Source of the DNA: Camelus bactrianus
Taxonomy: Eukaryota; Chordata; Mammalia; Artiodactyla; Camelidae
Direction: 5' to 3'
NCBI RefSeq assembly: GCF_048773025.1
Contig: NC_133546.1
Span: 13,720,001 to 13,784,000 of the forward strand
DNA: 64,000 nucleotides
Part shown: positions 10,190 through 21,410 of the stretch, piece by piece
How positions within the stretch are numbered: position 1 is the stretch's first letter
Layout of the letters: every line of letters starts with the position of its first letter
Position numbers and translations under genes: made by a program
Notes under the pieces: model-generated
Database searches by the model: none
What the model saw: the letters and a program-made list of their open reading frames with translations, nothing else
What the model was told of the DNA's origin: nothing

Positions 10190-12560
10190 GTGCCATTTCA
10201 GCTCCCTAGGGTAATCCTAGAGCCAAGTTGAAAAGAAAGGACACTAGAAAGTAATTTGAATTCGCATGGAGAAATAAAGGGCATTGGTGAAGGTACAAAG
10301 CACAGCATAACTTTATTTTTTGTTTGTAACACTTTTCCTGTCTGATTTAAAGGAGAACTGCATGCAGCAATAATTACAGATCTGTGTTGAGGGGCACACA
10401 ATGCATAAAAATGTAACTTGTATAATAATAACAGCACAAAAAGAAGGGGAGAGAACAGGTCTATATAGTAGCAATGATTTTGTACATGGTTACAATTAAG
10501 TTGGTGTTCATATAAACAAGGCCCTTATAAATTAATGTCAATGTTGATCCCCAGGGCAATTCCTAAGAAAATTGCTTTTTAAAAGTTAGTAAGAGAAATA
10601 ACTAGGAAATTGAAATGGTATACTAGAGATCTTTATTTATTAATTATTATTATTTAACATGCAAGACAGCAGTATGGAGAATAGAGGAACAAAAGGACAT
10701 TAGACATAGAAATAAAGGACAAAATTACAGACATAAATCCTTCGTTGGTAATTATATCAAATATAAATAAATGGATTAAGCACTCAAGTTAAAAGGTAAA
10801 TATTAGAATGGATAAAAAAAAAACAAAACAGTGATCCAACCACAGTCCACAGGAGACACGGTTCAGGTTGAAAGACACAAGTAGGTTGAAAGTAAAAGTC
10901 TGAAAAAAGATAAACCACACAAGCAGTAACCAAAAAGGAGCTGGAATGGCATACTAATATCAGACAAAAATAGACTTTAAGATAAAAAGTATTATCAGAC
11001 ACAAAGAAAGACATCCCTCAAGGAGATATAACAATTATAAACTGTTATGACTAAATTGTGTCTCCACCCCACCGATTTATATTTTAAAGCCCTAACCCTC
11101 AGAACCTCAGAATTGAATATATTTTGATATAGGGCCTTTAAAGGGGTAATGAAGTTAAAGTGAGGCCTTTTGAGTACGTCCTAATCGTATTTGACTGCTG
11201 TCTTTTTAAGAAGAGGAGATTAGGACACATGGAGAGACACCAGGGGTGCGCAGAGGGACTGCCATATGAAGAGGCAGCAAGAGGGTGGCTATCTGCAAGA
11301 CAAGGAGAAAGGTTTCAGAAGAAATCAGCCCTGCTGGCACTTTAATCTTGGGACTTCCAGGATCCAGAACTGAAAAAATTAATTTCAATTTGTTTAAGCC
11401 ACTCAGTCTGGGCTATTTTGTTATGGCAACTCTAGCAAATTAATATATAAGCATATATGCACTTAACAACAGAGCCTAAAAGTACATGAAGCAAAAACTG
11501 AGAGAAATAAATGGAGAAATAGACAATTTAACAATAATAGTTGGAGGCTTCAGTGCCCTGCTTTCAATAATAGATAGAGCAACTAGACAGGAGATCAAAA
11601 AGAAAATAGAAGAATAAACAAGACTACAAACCATTTAGAGCTAACAGACAGATATTAGATTAATCTACATAACCACTCCACCCAACAGCTGCAGAATATA
11701 CGTTCTTCTCAGGTGTACATGGAACATTCTCCAGGGTAGGTCATTTGTTAGGCCATGAAACAAGTCTTAAAAATGTAAAAGGACTGAAGTCATACAAAAT
11801 ATATTCTCTTGACTACAATGGAATGAAATTAGAAACCAATAATGAAAAGGAATTTGGGACATCTTCAAGTAAGAGGAAATTAACACACTCCTAAATAACC
11901 AATGAATAAAAGCAAAATCACAAATGAAATAAGAAAATACTTGGAGATGAATGAAAATAAAAACATAGTGTACTAAATTCATGGGATTCAGCAAAAGCAC
12001 TGACTAGAGAGAAATTTATAGCAGCAAAAGCCTATATTAATAAATAAAGATGGTTTCAAATCAATAATCTAACCTTCCACCTTAAGATACCAGAAAAAGA
12101 AGAGCCAACTAAAATCTAAAGCAAGTAGAAAGAAGGATATGATAAAGATAATAAGGTAAATAAGTGAAATATAGGATAGAAAAATTACAGAGAAAATCAA
12201 CAAAACCTAAAGTTTATCTTTGAAAAGATCAACAAAATTTACAAAATTTTAGCTTGACTGACAGAGAAAAAGAGGGAAGACTTAAATTACTAAAATCAGG
12301 AATGACTGAAGAAACACTAGACCTTTCAGAAAGAAAAAGAATGATAAGGAAATATGCATTTTGAACAACTGTGTACCAGCAAGTCAGATAATCTATATGA
12401 AATGGGCAAATTTTGAGAATGATACAAGCTACCTAAACTGATTCGGGAAGAAATGAAAAATCAAAATAGAAGGTTGAATTAATAGTAACACAAACAAAAT
12501 GAAACAAAACAAAATTTCCCACAAAGAAAAACTCAGGACCAAAGACAGGAAAAGAAAGGA
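10190..12560 (+). mobile_element. Old L1 (ORF2 portion), split by an MLT1 LTR
   Basis: Plus-strand L1 landmarks run in order: gacactagaaagtaatttg, attacagatctgtgttga, aaagtaaaagtctgaaaaaa, actaatatcagacaaaaat, then after the LTR atgcacttaacaacagagc, catggaacattctccaggg, ctagagagaaatttatagca, gaaaagatcaacaaaattta and cccacaaagaaaaactcagg. It covers roughly the first half of ORF2 and is not open for more than a few dozen codons. No 3' end or tail is seen, and it is truncated before the opposing L1 at 12636. Confidence 0.85.
11041..11445 (+). mobile_element. MLT1-type LTR (ERVL-MaLR), solo, inside L1
   Basis: Typical MaLR LTR order: aaattgtgtctccacccc, agccctaaccctcagaac, gacaccaggggtgcgcagag, gacttccaggatccagaac and ttttgttatggcaactcta. 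It interrupts L1 ORF2 at a TATAA-like target. It is a fossil LTR without internal sequence, likely tens of millions of years old and younger than the host L1. Confidence 0.85.
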
Positions 12561-12635
12561 CTAATGGACTTTTAATAGACCAAAGGAAGGAAAAGGAGGG
12601 AAAGGTCCAAGCCCCTCAATTATCCCAAGCTTACT

Positions 12636-13682
12636 TTATTTTTTTTTAAATTATGATGAAAAACACATAACATGAAATTTACCATCTTAACCAATTTTAA
12701 GCATACAGTTCAGTAGTGTTAAATATATTTATGTTGTGAAACAAATCTCCAGAAAATTTTCATTTTGCAAATCTGCAATTCCATACACATTAAACAACGA
12801 CTCCCTTTCCCCCCCTCCCCTCAGCCCCTGGTAACCACCATTCAACTTTCTGTTTCTGTGAATCTGACTATTTAGATCCCTAACGTAAGTGTAATCATAC
12901 AGTATTTGTCTTTTTGTTGGCATATTTTTACTTAGCATAACATCCTCAAGGTTCATCCATGGTGTAGCAGGTGATAGGATTTCCTAGATTTTTAAGGCTG
13001 AGTAATATTCCATTGTATGTATATATCACATTTTTATTTGTCCATTCATCCAACAATAGGTACTTGGGTTGCTTCTACCTCTTGGCTATTGTGAATAGTG
13101 CTGCTATGAACATGAGTTTGCACAATTCTCTTAGAGATCCTGTTTTCAATTCCTTTGGAGATATATACAGAATTGGGATTGCTGGATGCTGTGGTACTTC
13201 TATTTTTAATTTTTTGAGGGCCCTCCATACTGGTATCCATAGGGGTTGTGCCATTTTAAAATCCCACAAATAGCGCACAGGCTTTCCAATTTCTCCGCGT
13301 CTTCACCAACAGTTGTTATTTTCTCTCTCTCTCTCTCATTGATAGTAGCCATCCTAATGGGTGGGAGGTGATATTTTATTGTGATTTTGACTTGACTTCT
13401 CTGATACTTACTAATTTTCTTTTACCTGTGGGTCATATACTTTGGAAAAACGTCTATTCAAGTCCTTTGCCCATTTTCTAACCAGATTATTTGATTTTGT
13501 TGTTGTTGTTGAGTTGTGGAAACCTTTGTATATTATGGATATTAACGTTTTACCAGATACATGCTTTGAAAGTGTTTTCTCCCATTCTGTAGGTTGCCTT
13601 TTCCCTGCATTGATTGAATCCTTTGATGCACAAAACATTTTAAGTTTGATGTAGTCCCGTTTTTTCCAATCTCACTTTTAAA
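12636..13682 (-). mobile_element. L1MA-type L1, 3' part of ORF2 and UTR, tail to tail with the previous L1
   Basis: The plus strand starts with a T run (about 12640-12647), then aaatttaccatcttaacca, cccctggtaaccaccattc, taatattccattgtatg, ctattgtgaatagtgctgct and aagtcctttgcccattttct. On the minus strand the frame 13278-13075 keeps ORF2-tail motifs (QPLWIPVWRALKKLKIEVPQ and MFIAALFTIAK). About 1.05 kb is present and 5'-truncated. A TG/TTG run lies at 13497-13510 and a (TC) run at 13322-13337. Confidence 0.9.
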
Positions 13683-13727
13683 GCTGATTTCCCACCTCAT
13701 GCACCCTCTTGTGCATCCATCTTTATT

Positions 13728-14180
13728 CAGTGACTCTCAAACTCGAATACGCATCAAAATCTCCTGGGGGGCCTGTTTACACTATGGATTGTTGAGTCCC
13801 ACCATAGGGGTTTTTTTTTTTTATTATTTAATGCTTTTTTTAAAACATTTTTTATTGACTTATAGTCATTTTACAATGTTGTGTCAAATTCCAGTATAGA
13901 GCACAATTTTTCAGTTATACATGAACATATTCATTGTCACTTTTTTTCTCTGTGAGCTACCATAAGATCTTGTATATATTTCCCTGTGCTATACAGTATA
14001 ATCTTGCTTATCTATTCTACAATTTTGAAATCCCAGTCTGTCCCTTCCCACCCCCGAGTCCCACCATAGGGTTTTTGATGGAGTAAGTCTGGGATGGGGC
14101 TTGAGGACTGACAAGTCTAACAGGTTCTCAGGTAATGCTGATGCTGATGGTCTGGGGAATCACACCTCAAGAACTGCCTT
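13728..14180 (+). mobile_element. MER5A (hAT-Charlie MITE), split by an L1
   Basis: The terminus cagtgactctcaaactcgaat is followed by gcatcaaaatctcctgggg and gagtcccaccatagg. After the L1 it resumes with ggagtaagtctgggatgggg, caggtaatgctgatgctga and tcaagaactgcct. This is nearly the full consensus length of a non-autonomous Charlie-type element. Confidence 0.88.
13794..14071 (-). mobile_element. Camelid L1 3' end inserted in MER5A, 16-bp target duplication
   Basis: gagtcccaccataggg is repeated exactly at 13794-13809 and 14056-14071. The 246-bp insert starts with a T run (poly(A) on the minus strand) and carries the camelid L1 3' UTR in reverse, including cattttacaatgttgtgtca and ctgtgctatacagtataatc. 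It is severely 5'-truncated and young, judging by the perfect duplication. Confidence 0.96.
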
Positions 14181-14219
14181 TCCAGTCAAGCTCAATCCCT
14201 CCATAGTTTTTAGAAATTA

Positions 14220-14540
14220 TTGTCATGTTTTCACGCCTTTTTTCATGCTGTTTTTTTCTGCCTAGAATGTCCTTTATCGACACACCTTCTCTGTGAACTT
14301 TCACTGAACCCTCAAGCTGGAAAGAAATCTCTCTCTTTCTGAGTTTCTATGTCACTTTATATTTACTTTGTCCCTTACCACCTTTCACACTTATTTATGT
14401 ACCAGTCATATGCTCTACTAGGATAATAAACTTCTTGATGTCAGTGCTCTTGTTTAATTTATCTTAATATGGCCAAACAGTGCCTAGCATGGTCCTTGAC
14501 CAGTATTAGTCTTGCAATGGATATTTGTTAAATGAACAAA
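14220..14540 (+). mobile_element. L2 LINE 3' end
   Basis: Order consistent with the L2 terminus: tgcctagaatgtcctttatc, aataaacttcttgatgtca, acagtgcctagcatggtc and gatatttgttaaatgaac. Confidence 0.75.
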
Positions 14541-17026
14541 AATTAAGGAAATATCCAGGGAATAAAAAGACAGCAACACTAAGGAAATAGAAAATTAAAT
14601 AAAAGATACAGGAAAAGAGAGGAAATAAGTAGCAGAGGAAAGTGGATTTGTGGGGGAGGGGGAGTTCTTTCCAAAAGGAAATTTTGTTTTGCCAACTAAA
14701 CGGAAAATAGAGCAGGTCTCTCCAGCTGTTCTGTTTGTCTGTTTTCTTGCAGCTGTGCTAGAATTTTTTTTCTTTTTTTTTAGATTACGATTGCTAATCA
14801 CTATGCCAGTAGGGCCCTTGTGATTAAAAAAAAAAAAAAAAAAAAGAAAGAGAAAGAAAAAGATTAATGGCTTTAATTCCCAAACACATAGGGGATTAAA
14901 GTGTGGAGGCATGCGATGTTCTGGAGTATTGATTGGAAATCTACGCTGGCTGTGCTTTCATCTTATGAAAGATCAAGACACCTTCCCCCAAAGAGAATTA
15001 GATGGGTGCCACTATAGTGTGAAAAACAAGTGTTGAAGGAATCATGTGAACTTTTGAATTAAATCTCTATGAATGAAATTTTAAACCAATATTTATAAAA
15101 TGACCCCAATGTGTAATTCTTTATTGCATTTAGTGTCCCACTTCTCTGGTAGGTTGGACTGGGCCCGATTTCTAAATTCTACTTTTTAGTGTGTTTATCA
15201 GGATAGCCTTCATTTAAAACTAGCAGTGGGGTGTTTCCCCTGCCATGCTTTGCTCTATGGATCGGCAAGAGACTCTTAAGCCTGGGAATGAGGCCCCATT
15301 GCAAACACCACAAGCAAAGGAAAGAAGCAAACCACAGAGAACCCAAGGGTTTCTGCAGGAATTGTGCCCTGAGCACCCTTTGGAAGTTTCTGTGATCTTT
15401 GTCCCTGTGGCAGTGGTTTGCTGTGGGTCAGGGCTGCTCCCCTGGGATTGTTCTTTTCAGCTGGTTTCCATTTCCGTTTTTGTTTGCTTGCTGTTTGGAC
15501 ACTTAGGCAGATCCTATTGTGTTATCTAGTCACTTCTGTCCCCAGGTGCACTACCAGAGCATTCTAACCACTGGACACGTGTTGCTCTTTAATAGTACAT
15601 AGGAAATTGAGAGAATCTGGAGAGCCGGCCTGAAAAATTTATTAGGCTCACACTAACTCTTCATCTTTTAAAATCATTTCTCCATGGTGTGGTTGCACCT
15701 GGAAGAACTGGAAATCAACCACTCAATTATGAGTTTGAGATTCTATGAAATTAATCATGTCCGGAAATTAATCATTTTTTTTCTCATCTCTTCTGTGAAC
15801 ATCTCAGCAGTCAAATTATCTCCTGCTACTAGGGGATATGCAAGAGTAAGAATTTGGAAGCTCTTTCTAAAAGACTTTACATAAGATCTTGAAATAGATT
15901 TTTTGCATTTGTATGCAAATTTACCTTTTAAAAATTTTATCTGCATATGCTGAGGGAAAAGATGAAATTTATCTAGCTATGTCTGTGTGGTGAAATGGGG
16001 GCCTGTTTTTTTTCTGGTTGGTGCCTTGGGGAAATTAAAGCATGGGTATAACATTAAATGAAATTCAACCTAAATGTTAAAAATCTTGGAGGAAATTGGA
16101 TACATCATATATGAACCTGTTCTATCATCAAATGAATGAATTATTTTGATGCTCAATCAGGGGAGAGCTAAAGGTGACACTAAGCTGGATGTCAGTTTTC
16201 CCTCGTTTCTGCAAGGACTTCCAAAACACAGTGACCCTGTTTAAGCATAAATTGAACGAGATCCTGAAAATCATTCTAAGGCAGAGCGGAATTAAAATTG
16301 AGATAGAAAAATGATTTTCAGTACTTGCAGTTTTTTCTTTTCCTTTTGAAAGTTGTTGTATTTTAACTTTTGGAAAATAAAAACCATGACTACACATGCA
16401 GAAGACTTTTTAAAAAAAATCTGCCTAGTATCAATCCTGTTCTTGGGAATTGCTCCTTCCATCACTTCAAACCTGTGATTCTTGTGGAGGCAGCCGTGCT
16501 TGTATGTGACCTGGCTCTCTGCCTATGGTTGACTGAACAGAAGGTAATATCAATGATTTCCTTCCTGGGATATTGGAACCTAATTCCAGAGATGGTCGTC
16601 GGGATCCATAACCAGTACATGCTGGCTGAACAACAATAGGGAAGATAGGGAGTCCCTCTTTGGAGGCAGAAGTTAAGTGTGACTTGGGGAAGCCATGGTT
16701 TCTGCATGTAGACAAAGCCGATTGTAGTGAGTAGGAGTGAGGCCAACAGGAGGAACTAGGGATGAAAAGAGAGTCCTGAAGATGTTGAAATTCCTGGGTC
16801 CTTCCAGTGCGCCAGCTGGATTCTTGCTCTTCTACAGCTCCATTGTGCAATCCTTCCTTGGGATCTGGGAGCAAATAAATTTCAGTTTTGGCCTAAATTA
16901 CCTCAAGTTCAGCTGTTTTTTACCCTGTAACAAAGAGTCCTAACTGATTCAACATTAAAAACTACATTCTCACTTACATGTTGCCTTTCAATCCTGTCAC
17001 CAAGTTTTCATAATTTTTATACAGTT
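14541..17026. other. Long unassigned stretch
   Basis: About 2.5 kb without a recognised element or gene. It contains an A run at 14826-14845 followed by GA-rich sequence, which could be the tail of a lost retroposon. Several overlapping short frames at 15.2-15.9 and 16.4-16.9 kb occur on both strands, resemble no family I know, and have no convincing exon context. Confidence 0.45.
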
Positions 17027-17265
17027 GTAACTAGCAGAGTTTTATAATATTTATCTTGTTGTCTCTTATGTAATAGTGTATTATTAATTTATAATATATT
17101 TACAATTTTATTATATTTGTTTTTTAAAGTACAATTTTCAAATAAATAAAAATTTACATAAATTATAAATAAAATCATATTAATTATATTACATATTATA
17201 TTTATGTATAAAATTTATTATATTAAAAATAAATACTTATTAATTATATGATATTAAGTATCCTA
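17027..17265. repeat. AT-rich low-complexity block
   Basis: Nearly all A and T, with repeated tataat/attaat and aaataaat motifs. There is no strict period. It is probably a degenerate simple repeat. Confidence 0.75.
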
Positions 17266-17405
17266 AGCTATACATTTGCAACAATTAATCAGTAAAAATA
17301 TCACATTTAATATAAGAAGGCTTACAGCTATACAGTATTCAGAATAATCATTTTAATGCTTATGAAATATTCCATTCATTGTTGTGACAATTAAGAGTTA
17401 TTCAG

Positions 17406-17544
17406 GGGGAGGATATAGCTCAAATGGTAGAGTGCATGCTTAGCATGCAGGAGGTCCTGGATTGATCCCCAATACCGCTATCAAAATAAATAAATAAATC
17501 TAATTACCCCCCCAAAATAAAATAAATTAATCAAAAAAGAAACA
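17406..17544 (+). mobile_element. Camelid tRNA-derived SINE
   Basis: Head gaggatatagctcaaatggt, middle gcttagcatgcaggaggtcc, and B box diverged to ggattgatcccc. The (aaat)n tail ends ctaattacccccccaaaat. The left flank aagagttattc resembles the sequence after the tail (aaaagttatcc), as expected for a target duplication. Confidence 0.93.
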
Positions 17545-17809
17545 AAAGTTATCCTTCCTGGGAAGGGGTAAATTGGGAGTTCAAGATTTGCAGGTACCAA
17601 CTACTATATTTAAAATAGATAAATAATAAGTTTCTACCATACAGCACAGGGAAATCTATTCAATATCTTGTAGTAACCTATAATGAAAAAGAATATGAAA
17701 AGGAATATATGTATGTGTCTGTATGACTGAAACATTATGCTGTACACTAAAAATTGACACAACATTGTAAACTGACTATACTGAAATTAAAAAAAAAAAG
17801 TTATCCTTC
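17545..17809 (+). mobile_element. L1 3' UTR insert with target duplication, adjoining the SINE
   Basis: The repeat aaagttatccttc at about 17545-17557 recurs at 17798-17809 (last A run ambiguous). The 240-bp insert ends cattatgctgtacacta, gacacaacattgtaaactg, then poly(A). This is an artiodactyl/camelid-type L1 3' end. Confidence 0.9.
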
Positions 17810-17995
17810 AGCGAGTGCTCCTTCTGTTCCAGGTACTGCATGTACATCTTCTACATATCCCTCATGACTATAGTGTAGATGATTGCCTTCAGTGTAGAGG
17901 TTTGAGAACTGGCTTGGAGAGGCAATGTTACTTGCTCAAAATCTCATAGAAAGTAATAGACTAAGCCTCGGTCCGTCCCACTGCAAAACCATGCC
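17808..17995 (-). mobile_element. MIR
   Basis: Reverse-orientation MIR: gagtgctccttctgttccag, then gagaggcaatgttacttgct, caaaatctcatagaaagta and ctaagcctcggtccgtccca. Confidence 0.7.
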
Positions 17996-18024
17996 TTTTT
18001 TCCATACAACATGACTCTTTACTA

Positions 18025-18405
18025 CGATGGTGTATTAGTCTGCTCAGGCTGCCATAACAAAATGTCATCGACTGGGTTGCTTAAACAGATGTTTATTTTC
18101 TCACAGTTCTGGAGACCAGTTGTCCAAGATCAAGGTGTCAGGAGGCTGGATTCCTTCAGAGGCCTCTTGCTTATATGGTCTTTTGTGTGTGTGTGTGTGC
18201 ACACACTCTTGATGTCTGTGTGTCTAATCTCCTCTTACAAGGGCACCACTCAGATTGGACTAGGCTTACCTTAATAGCCTCATTTTACCTCCGTCACCTA
18301 AATCAACCTTTAAAAGCTCTATCTCCAAATATAGTCATTTTCCAAGGTACCCAGGGTTATGGTGTCAACATATGAATTTTGAGGAGACACAGTTCAACCG
18401 ATAAC
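18025..18405 (-). mobile_element. MLT1-type LTR (ERVL-MaLR)
   Basis: The plus strand begins gtgtattagtctgctcaggc and contains ctcacagttctggagaccag and atctccaaatatagtcat, ending caacatatgaattttgagg. This is the reverse of an MLT1 LTR. A GT run lies inside at 18184-18200. Fossil, solo LTR. Confidence 0.85.
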
Positions 18406-18639
18406 ATGATTGACTATAGCAATTCCACCCTTGGCTGACATTTTTCTTCCTTCCTGCATTTCGGATACTTTGAATTGGGTTAGATGTTTGGCTTTTAATA
18501 TTTTGCTTCTGTTGACTTCAGAACTCCTCTTTTCATCTGCAAAGAACATTTACTCTAAAGATGTAACCATGGTATCAGATTGTTGGACTCTATTTTATAT
18601 TCTTCTGTTGGGTCCAGTTAGTCTTCCTTTATTAATATA

Positions 18640-19060
18640 CTAAACAAATATTTATTGAGTAGCCAGCCTGTTGTTAAGTATTACTATCTGATGTAAATAT
18701 GAAGAAATATGATATTCTTGGGAATATCAAGGTTAATCAATCTTGGATGCAGTCTGAAGCTTTTAGTCTAGTAGAGAAGGAAAGACAAAAAAAAAAAAAC
18801 CCCATCCATAATTATAATAAAAAGAATAAAAGTTTAAAGCAAAGTGTACACTAAAAGATAAATATTGTAGAAATTCAGAGGAGGAACAGATAAGTTGCAG
18901 CTGGGAGGACGGGGGAAGACTTTCAGGAGGAGATTGGCTGGGATAGTGTTTGAACCCGGGAAGGACAAGGGCATTTCAGGAGCAGAGATCAGCACCAGTG
19001 CTGCGCTTCTCAGACAGACCCGGAAGGCCGGTGTCCTCCAAAAGGAAGCACTAAATGAGA
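18640..19060 (-). mobile_element. L2/CR1-clade LINE fragment
   Basis: Starts acaaatatttattgagtagc and continues through agcttttagtctagtagag and gaagactttcaggaggag, the usual order of an old L2/CR1-type element on the minus strand. An A run at 18788-18799 lies inside. Confidence 0.5.
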
Positions 19061-19164
19061 GCCCAGACATCGCACAGGAGGAGAGAAAAGAGGTCAGCAC
19101 CATGATTTATCAACCTGAAACATATTATTAAGCCAGAAGATGGAGTTTATTTTCCTTTCAGATA

Positions 19165-20775
19165 ATATTACCCTGCTAACTTCCCATCCATTCCTCCATC
19201 CACTGCAATCTGACTTCTAAAGTCAACAAAAACCTCCTAATTACCAAATTCAGTGATCCCCGTTCAGTTTGCATCCCTCCTATCTTTCTGAGGAATTGTA
19301 CTTTTCTCCTATTTGAAGCTTTCTCCTCCCCTGGCTCCACCGTGACGCCCCTTTCTTCTGGCCCTACTCTCCCCTCCCCCTGGGTCCACTCCCAAATCTG
19401 CACTTCCTGGCTCTACACCAATGTAAACATTGGCACTTCCAAGTGTTGACTTCCATGTTTTAGCTCCTGCCTATTTGCGGATGTCTTCCAAATCTGTATT
19501 TTCAGACAGATTGCTGTTCTAGTATTTTCAGTCTCCACCTGGATGTGCCATGAGTTTCTCAGACTCAGGGACCAGATTCATTTGTTTTTTTAAATCTATG
19601 CTCATGTCCTACATGATTTCAACAGTCTGTGGTTTTAAACGCCTTTCACGTGCTAATGACCCCAAAGTGTGTATCTCTAGCTTGGACGGCTACCCTGAAC
19701 TCCAGACTCATGCTTGCTTTTTTGGTGCCTCCACTTGGATGTTTAATAGCTACCTCAGATTTTTTTTTAAGTATCCAATTTTAAATTTCATTTTATTTTG
19801 CTTTTTTTTTAGTGGAGGTACTAGGGATTAAACCCAGGATCTCATGCATGTTAAGCACATGCTCTACCACTGAGCTATTACCCAACCCTCATCTCTCGCT
19901 TCAGACTTAATATAAAAATTGTACTCCTTGCTCTTCCTGTTGTGTCTCCATCTCAGTTAATGACAGCTCTATCTTTTTCAGTTGCTCAGATCAAAAGCCT
20001 TAGGGTCACCCTCGCGTCTTTTCCTCTCTCATCCTGAATCTGCTCTGGCAACAGAAAAACTGTTGGTTTTACTTTCCGTATACAGTTGGAACATGACCAC
20101 CCCTCCCCACCCCACGGCCACAAACCCAGTCCAGGCCACATCATCTGTCGCTTGGATTCTTCCAGTAGATTCCCAGCAGGTCTCTCTTCTTCTGCCCTTG
20201 ACTTTCCTCAGCCTGTTCTCAGCAAAGCAGTCATGTTGAAGTCTGCTTACATCCCTCTGCTGGAACCATCCAAGGGCTCCCACATCACTCAGGGTGAAAT
20301 CAATTCCCCCTTCTATGTCTTCAGTGTGACGAGCTTCTGTCATCCCTAGGACCTGGCTGCTGCCCCTGGCCCCATCTTGCCTCCCTTGCGGCCTCTTTGG
20401 CCTCATGCTCTTCCTCTAACAACCAGACAAGCTCCTTCTGCCTTGGGCCTTTGTACTTCCTCTTCCTGCAGCCTCCCCCAGGCTCGCTTCCTTCAGGTAT
20501 TTATGCCAAAGGCTCCTGCTTGGGGCCTTCCCAGGCCGCTCTAAGATTCTAACTCAGCTCCTTACACCGTACATTTTCCTTCCATCCTTTATTTTTCCTT
20601 CTTGGTGCTTATTTCTGTCTGAACATAAAATGCATTTTATTGTTTATTGTCTGTCTCCCCACCGAGACCCAAGAGAGCAGAGAATTTTGCCTGTTTTTTT
20701 GAGTTGCATCTCCATTACCTAGAACAAAGCCTGGCACCTAATAGACACTTCTCAAAAATTTGCTGAATGCTGACA
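19165..20775 (+). mobile_element. L2 LINE, long 3' portion, split by a SINE
   Basis: Plus-strand L2 landmarks in order: ctgaactccagactcatgc, cctccacttggatgtttaat, (SINE), atctcagttaatgacagctc, cagttgctcagatcaaaagc, cttagggtcaccctcg, ccagcaggtctctcttcttc, tgccttgggcctttgtactt, ttattgtctgtctccccacc and aaagcctggcacctaatag. The plus- and minus-strand frames here are chance frames in a non-coding relic. It is one of the two longest L2 copies in the window. Confidence 0.82.
19785..19889 (-). mobile_element. Camelid tRNA-derived SINE inside L2
   Basis: Plus strand ggaggtactagggattaaac, caggatctcatgcatgttaa, gcacatgctctaccactg, agctattacccaaccc. The head is diverged (missing the usual run of G on the minus strand) and the tail is short. 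Confidence 0.92.
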
Positions 20776-20914
20776 CCACTTATATATAATACTTATTTAT
20801 TTCCTCTGTTTTGTACCTAACCACGTACCACTCTTACACTGCTATTTTTAAATAGGTTCATGAACATGGTAAAATGTTCAAATGGTACGAAATGGACTAC
20901 TTCATTTGTCATGG

Positions 20915-21088
20915 ATTCGTAGTTCAGGCTGCTATAACAAATTATCATAGAGTGGATGGCTTGAGCAACAAATATTTATTCCTCATGGTTCTGGAGGCTG
21001 GGAAGTCCAAGATTAATGTGCTGGCAGATCTGGTGTCTGGTGAGAGAGCACTTCCTGACTTGCAGCTGGCCATCTTCTGGCTATGTCA
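20915..21088 (-). mobile_element. MLT1-type LTR, partial, left arm of an inverted pair
   Basis: The plus strand reads gtagttcaggctgctataac, catggttctggaggctggga and agtccaagattaatgtgctg. This is the 3' part of an MLT1 LTR in reverse. It abuts another MLT1 in the opposite orientation near 21089. Confidence 0.8.
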
Positions 21089-21410
21089 TTGCAAATATGA
21101 TTAATTAAGAAGAGGTTTTACTGGAGTAGAGTGGGCCCTGAACCCAGTAGAACTGGTGTCCTTATAAGAAGACAGCCACGGGAAGAGAGAGGCAGAGATT
21201 GTCGTGATGTGTCTGCAGGCCTAGTGATGCCTGGGATTGCTAGGGACCACCTCTCTGACAGAGACAGAAAAGGATTTGTCCTTAGAGCCTTGGCTCGGAC
21301 AACACTCTGATTTTGGACTGTAGCCTGTAGAACTGTCAGATGAGAAATTAATGCCATTTGAAGCCACCCAGTCCATGGTACTTTGTTATGGCAGCCCTGG
21401 GAAACTAAAA
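21089..21410 (+). mobile_element. MLT1-type LTR, partial, right arm of an inverted pair
   Basis: The order tgcaaatatgattaattaag, tggtgtccttataagaagac, ttttggactgtagcctgtag and ggcagccctgggaaactaa is the 3' two-thirds of an MLT1 LTR on the plus strand. Fossil, no internal region seen. Confidence 0.82.

Noticed and set aside
12636-13682. Twin-priming (5' inversion) product together with the L1 at 10.2-12.6 kb.
   Set aside because: The two L1 pieces are tail to tail, whereas a twin-primed insertion would have the inverted 5' part on the other side of the 3' part. They are better read as separate insertions.
15245-15529. A 94-codon plus-strand frame as a possible small gene.
   Set aside because: No family resemblance, no splice or poly(A) context, and an overlapping frame on the other strand is as long. 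Compatible with chance.
16467-16874. A 135-codon minus-strand frame, among the longest in the window.
   Set aside because: Low-complexity Ser/Pro/Arg-rich content, no domain, and three other overlapping frames in the same place.
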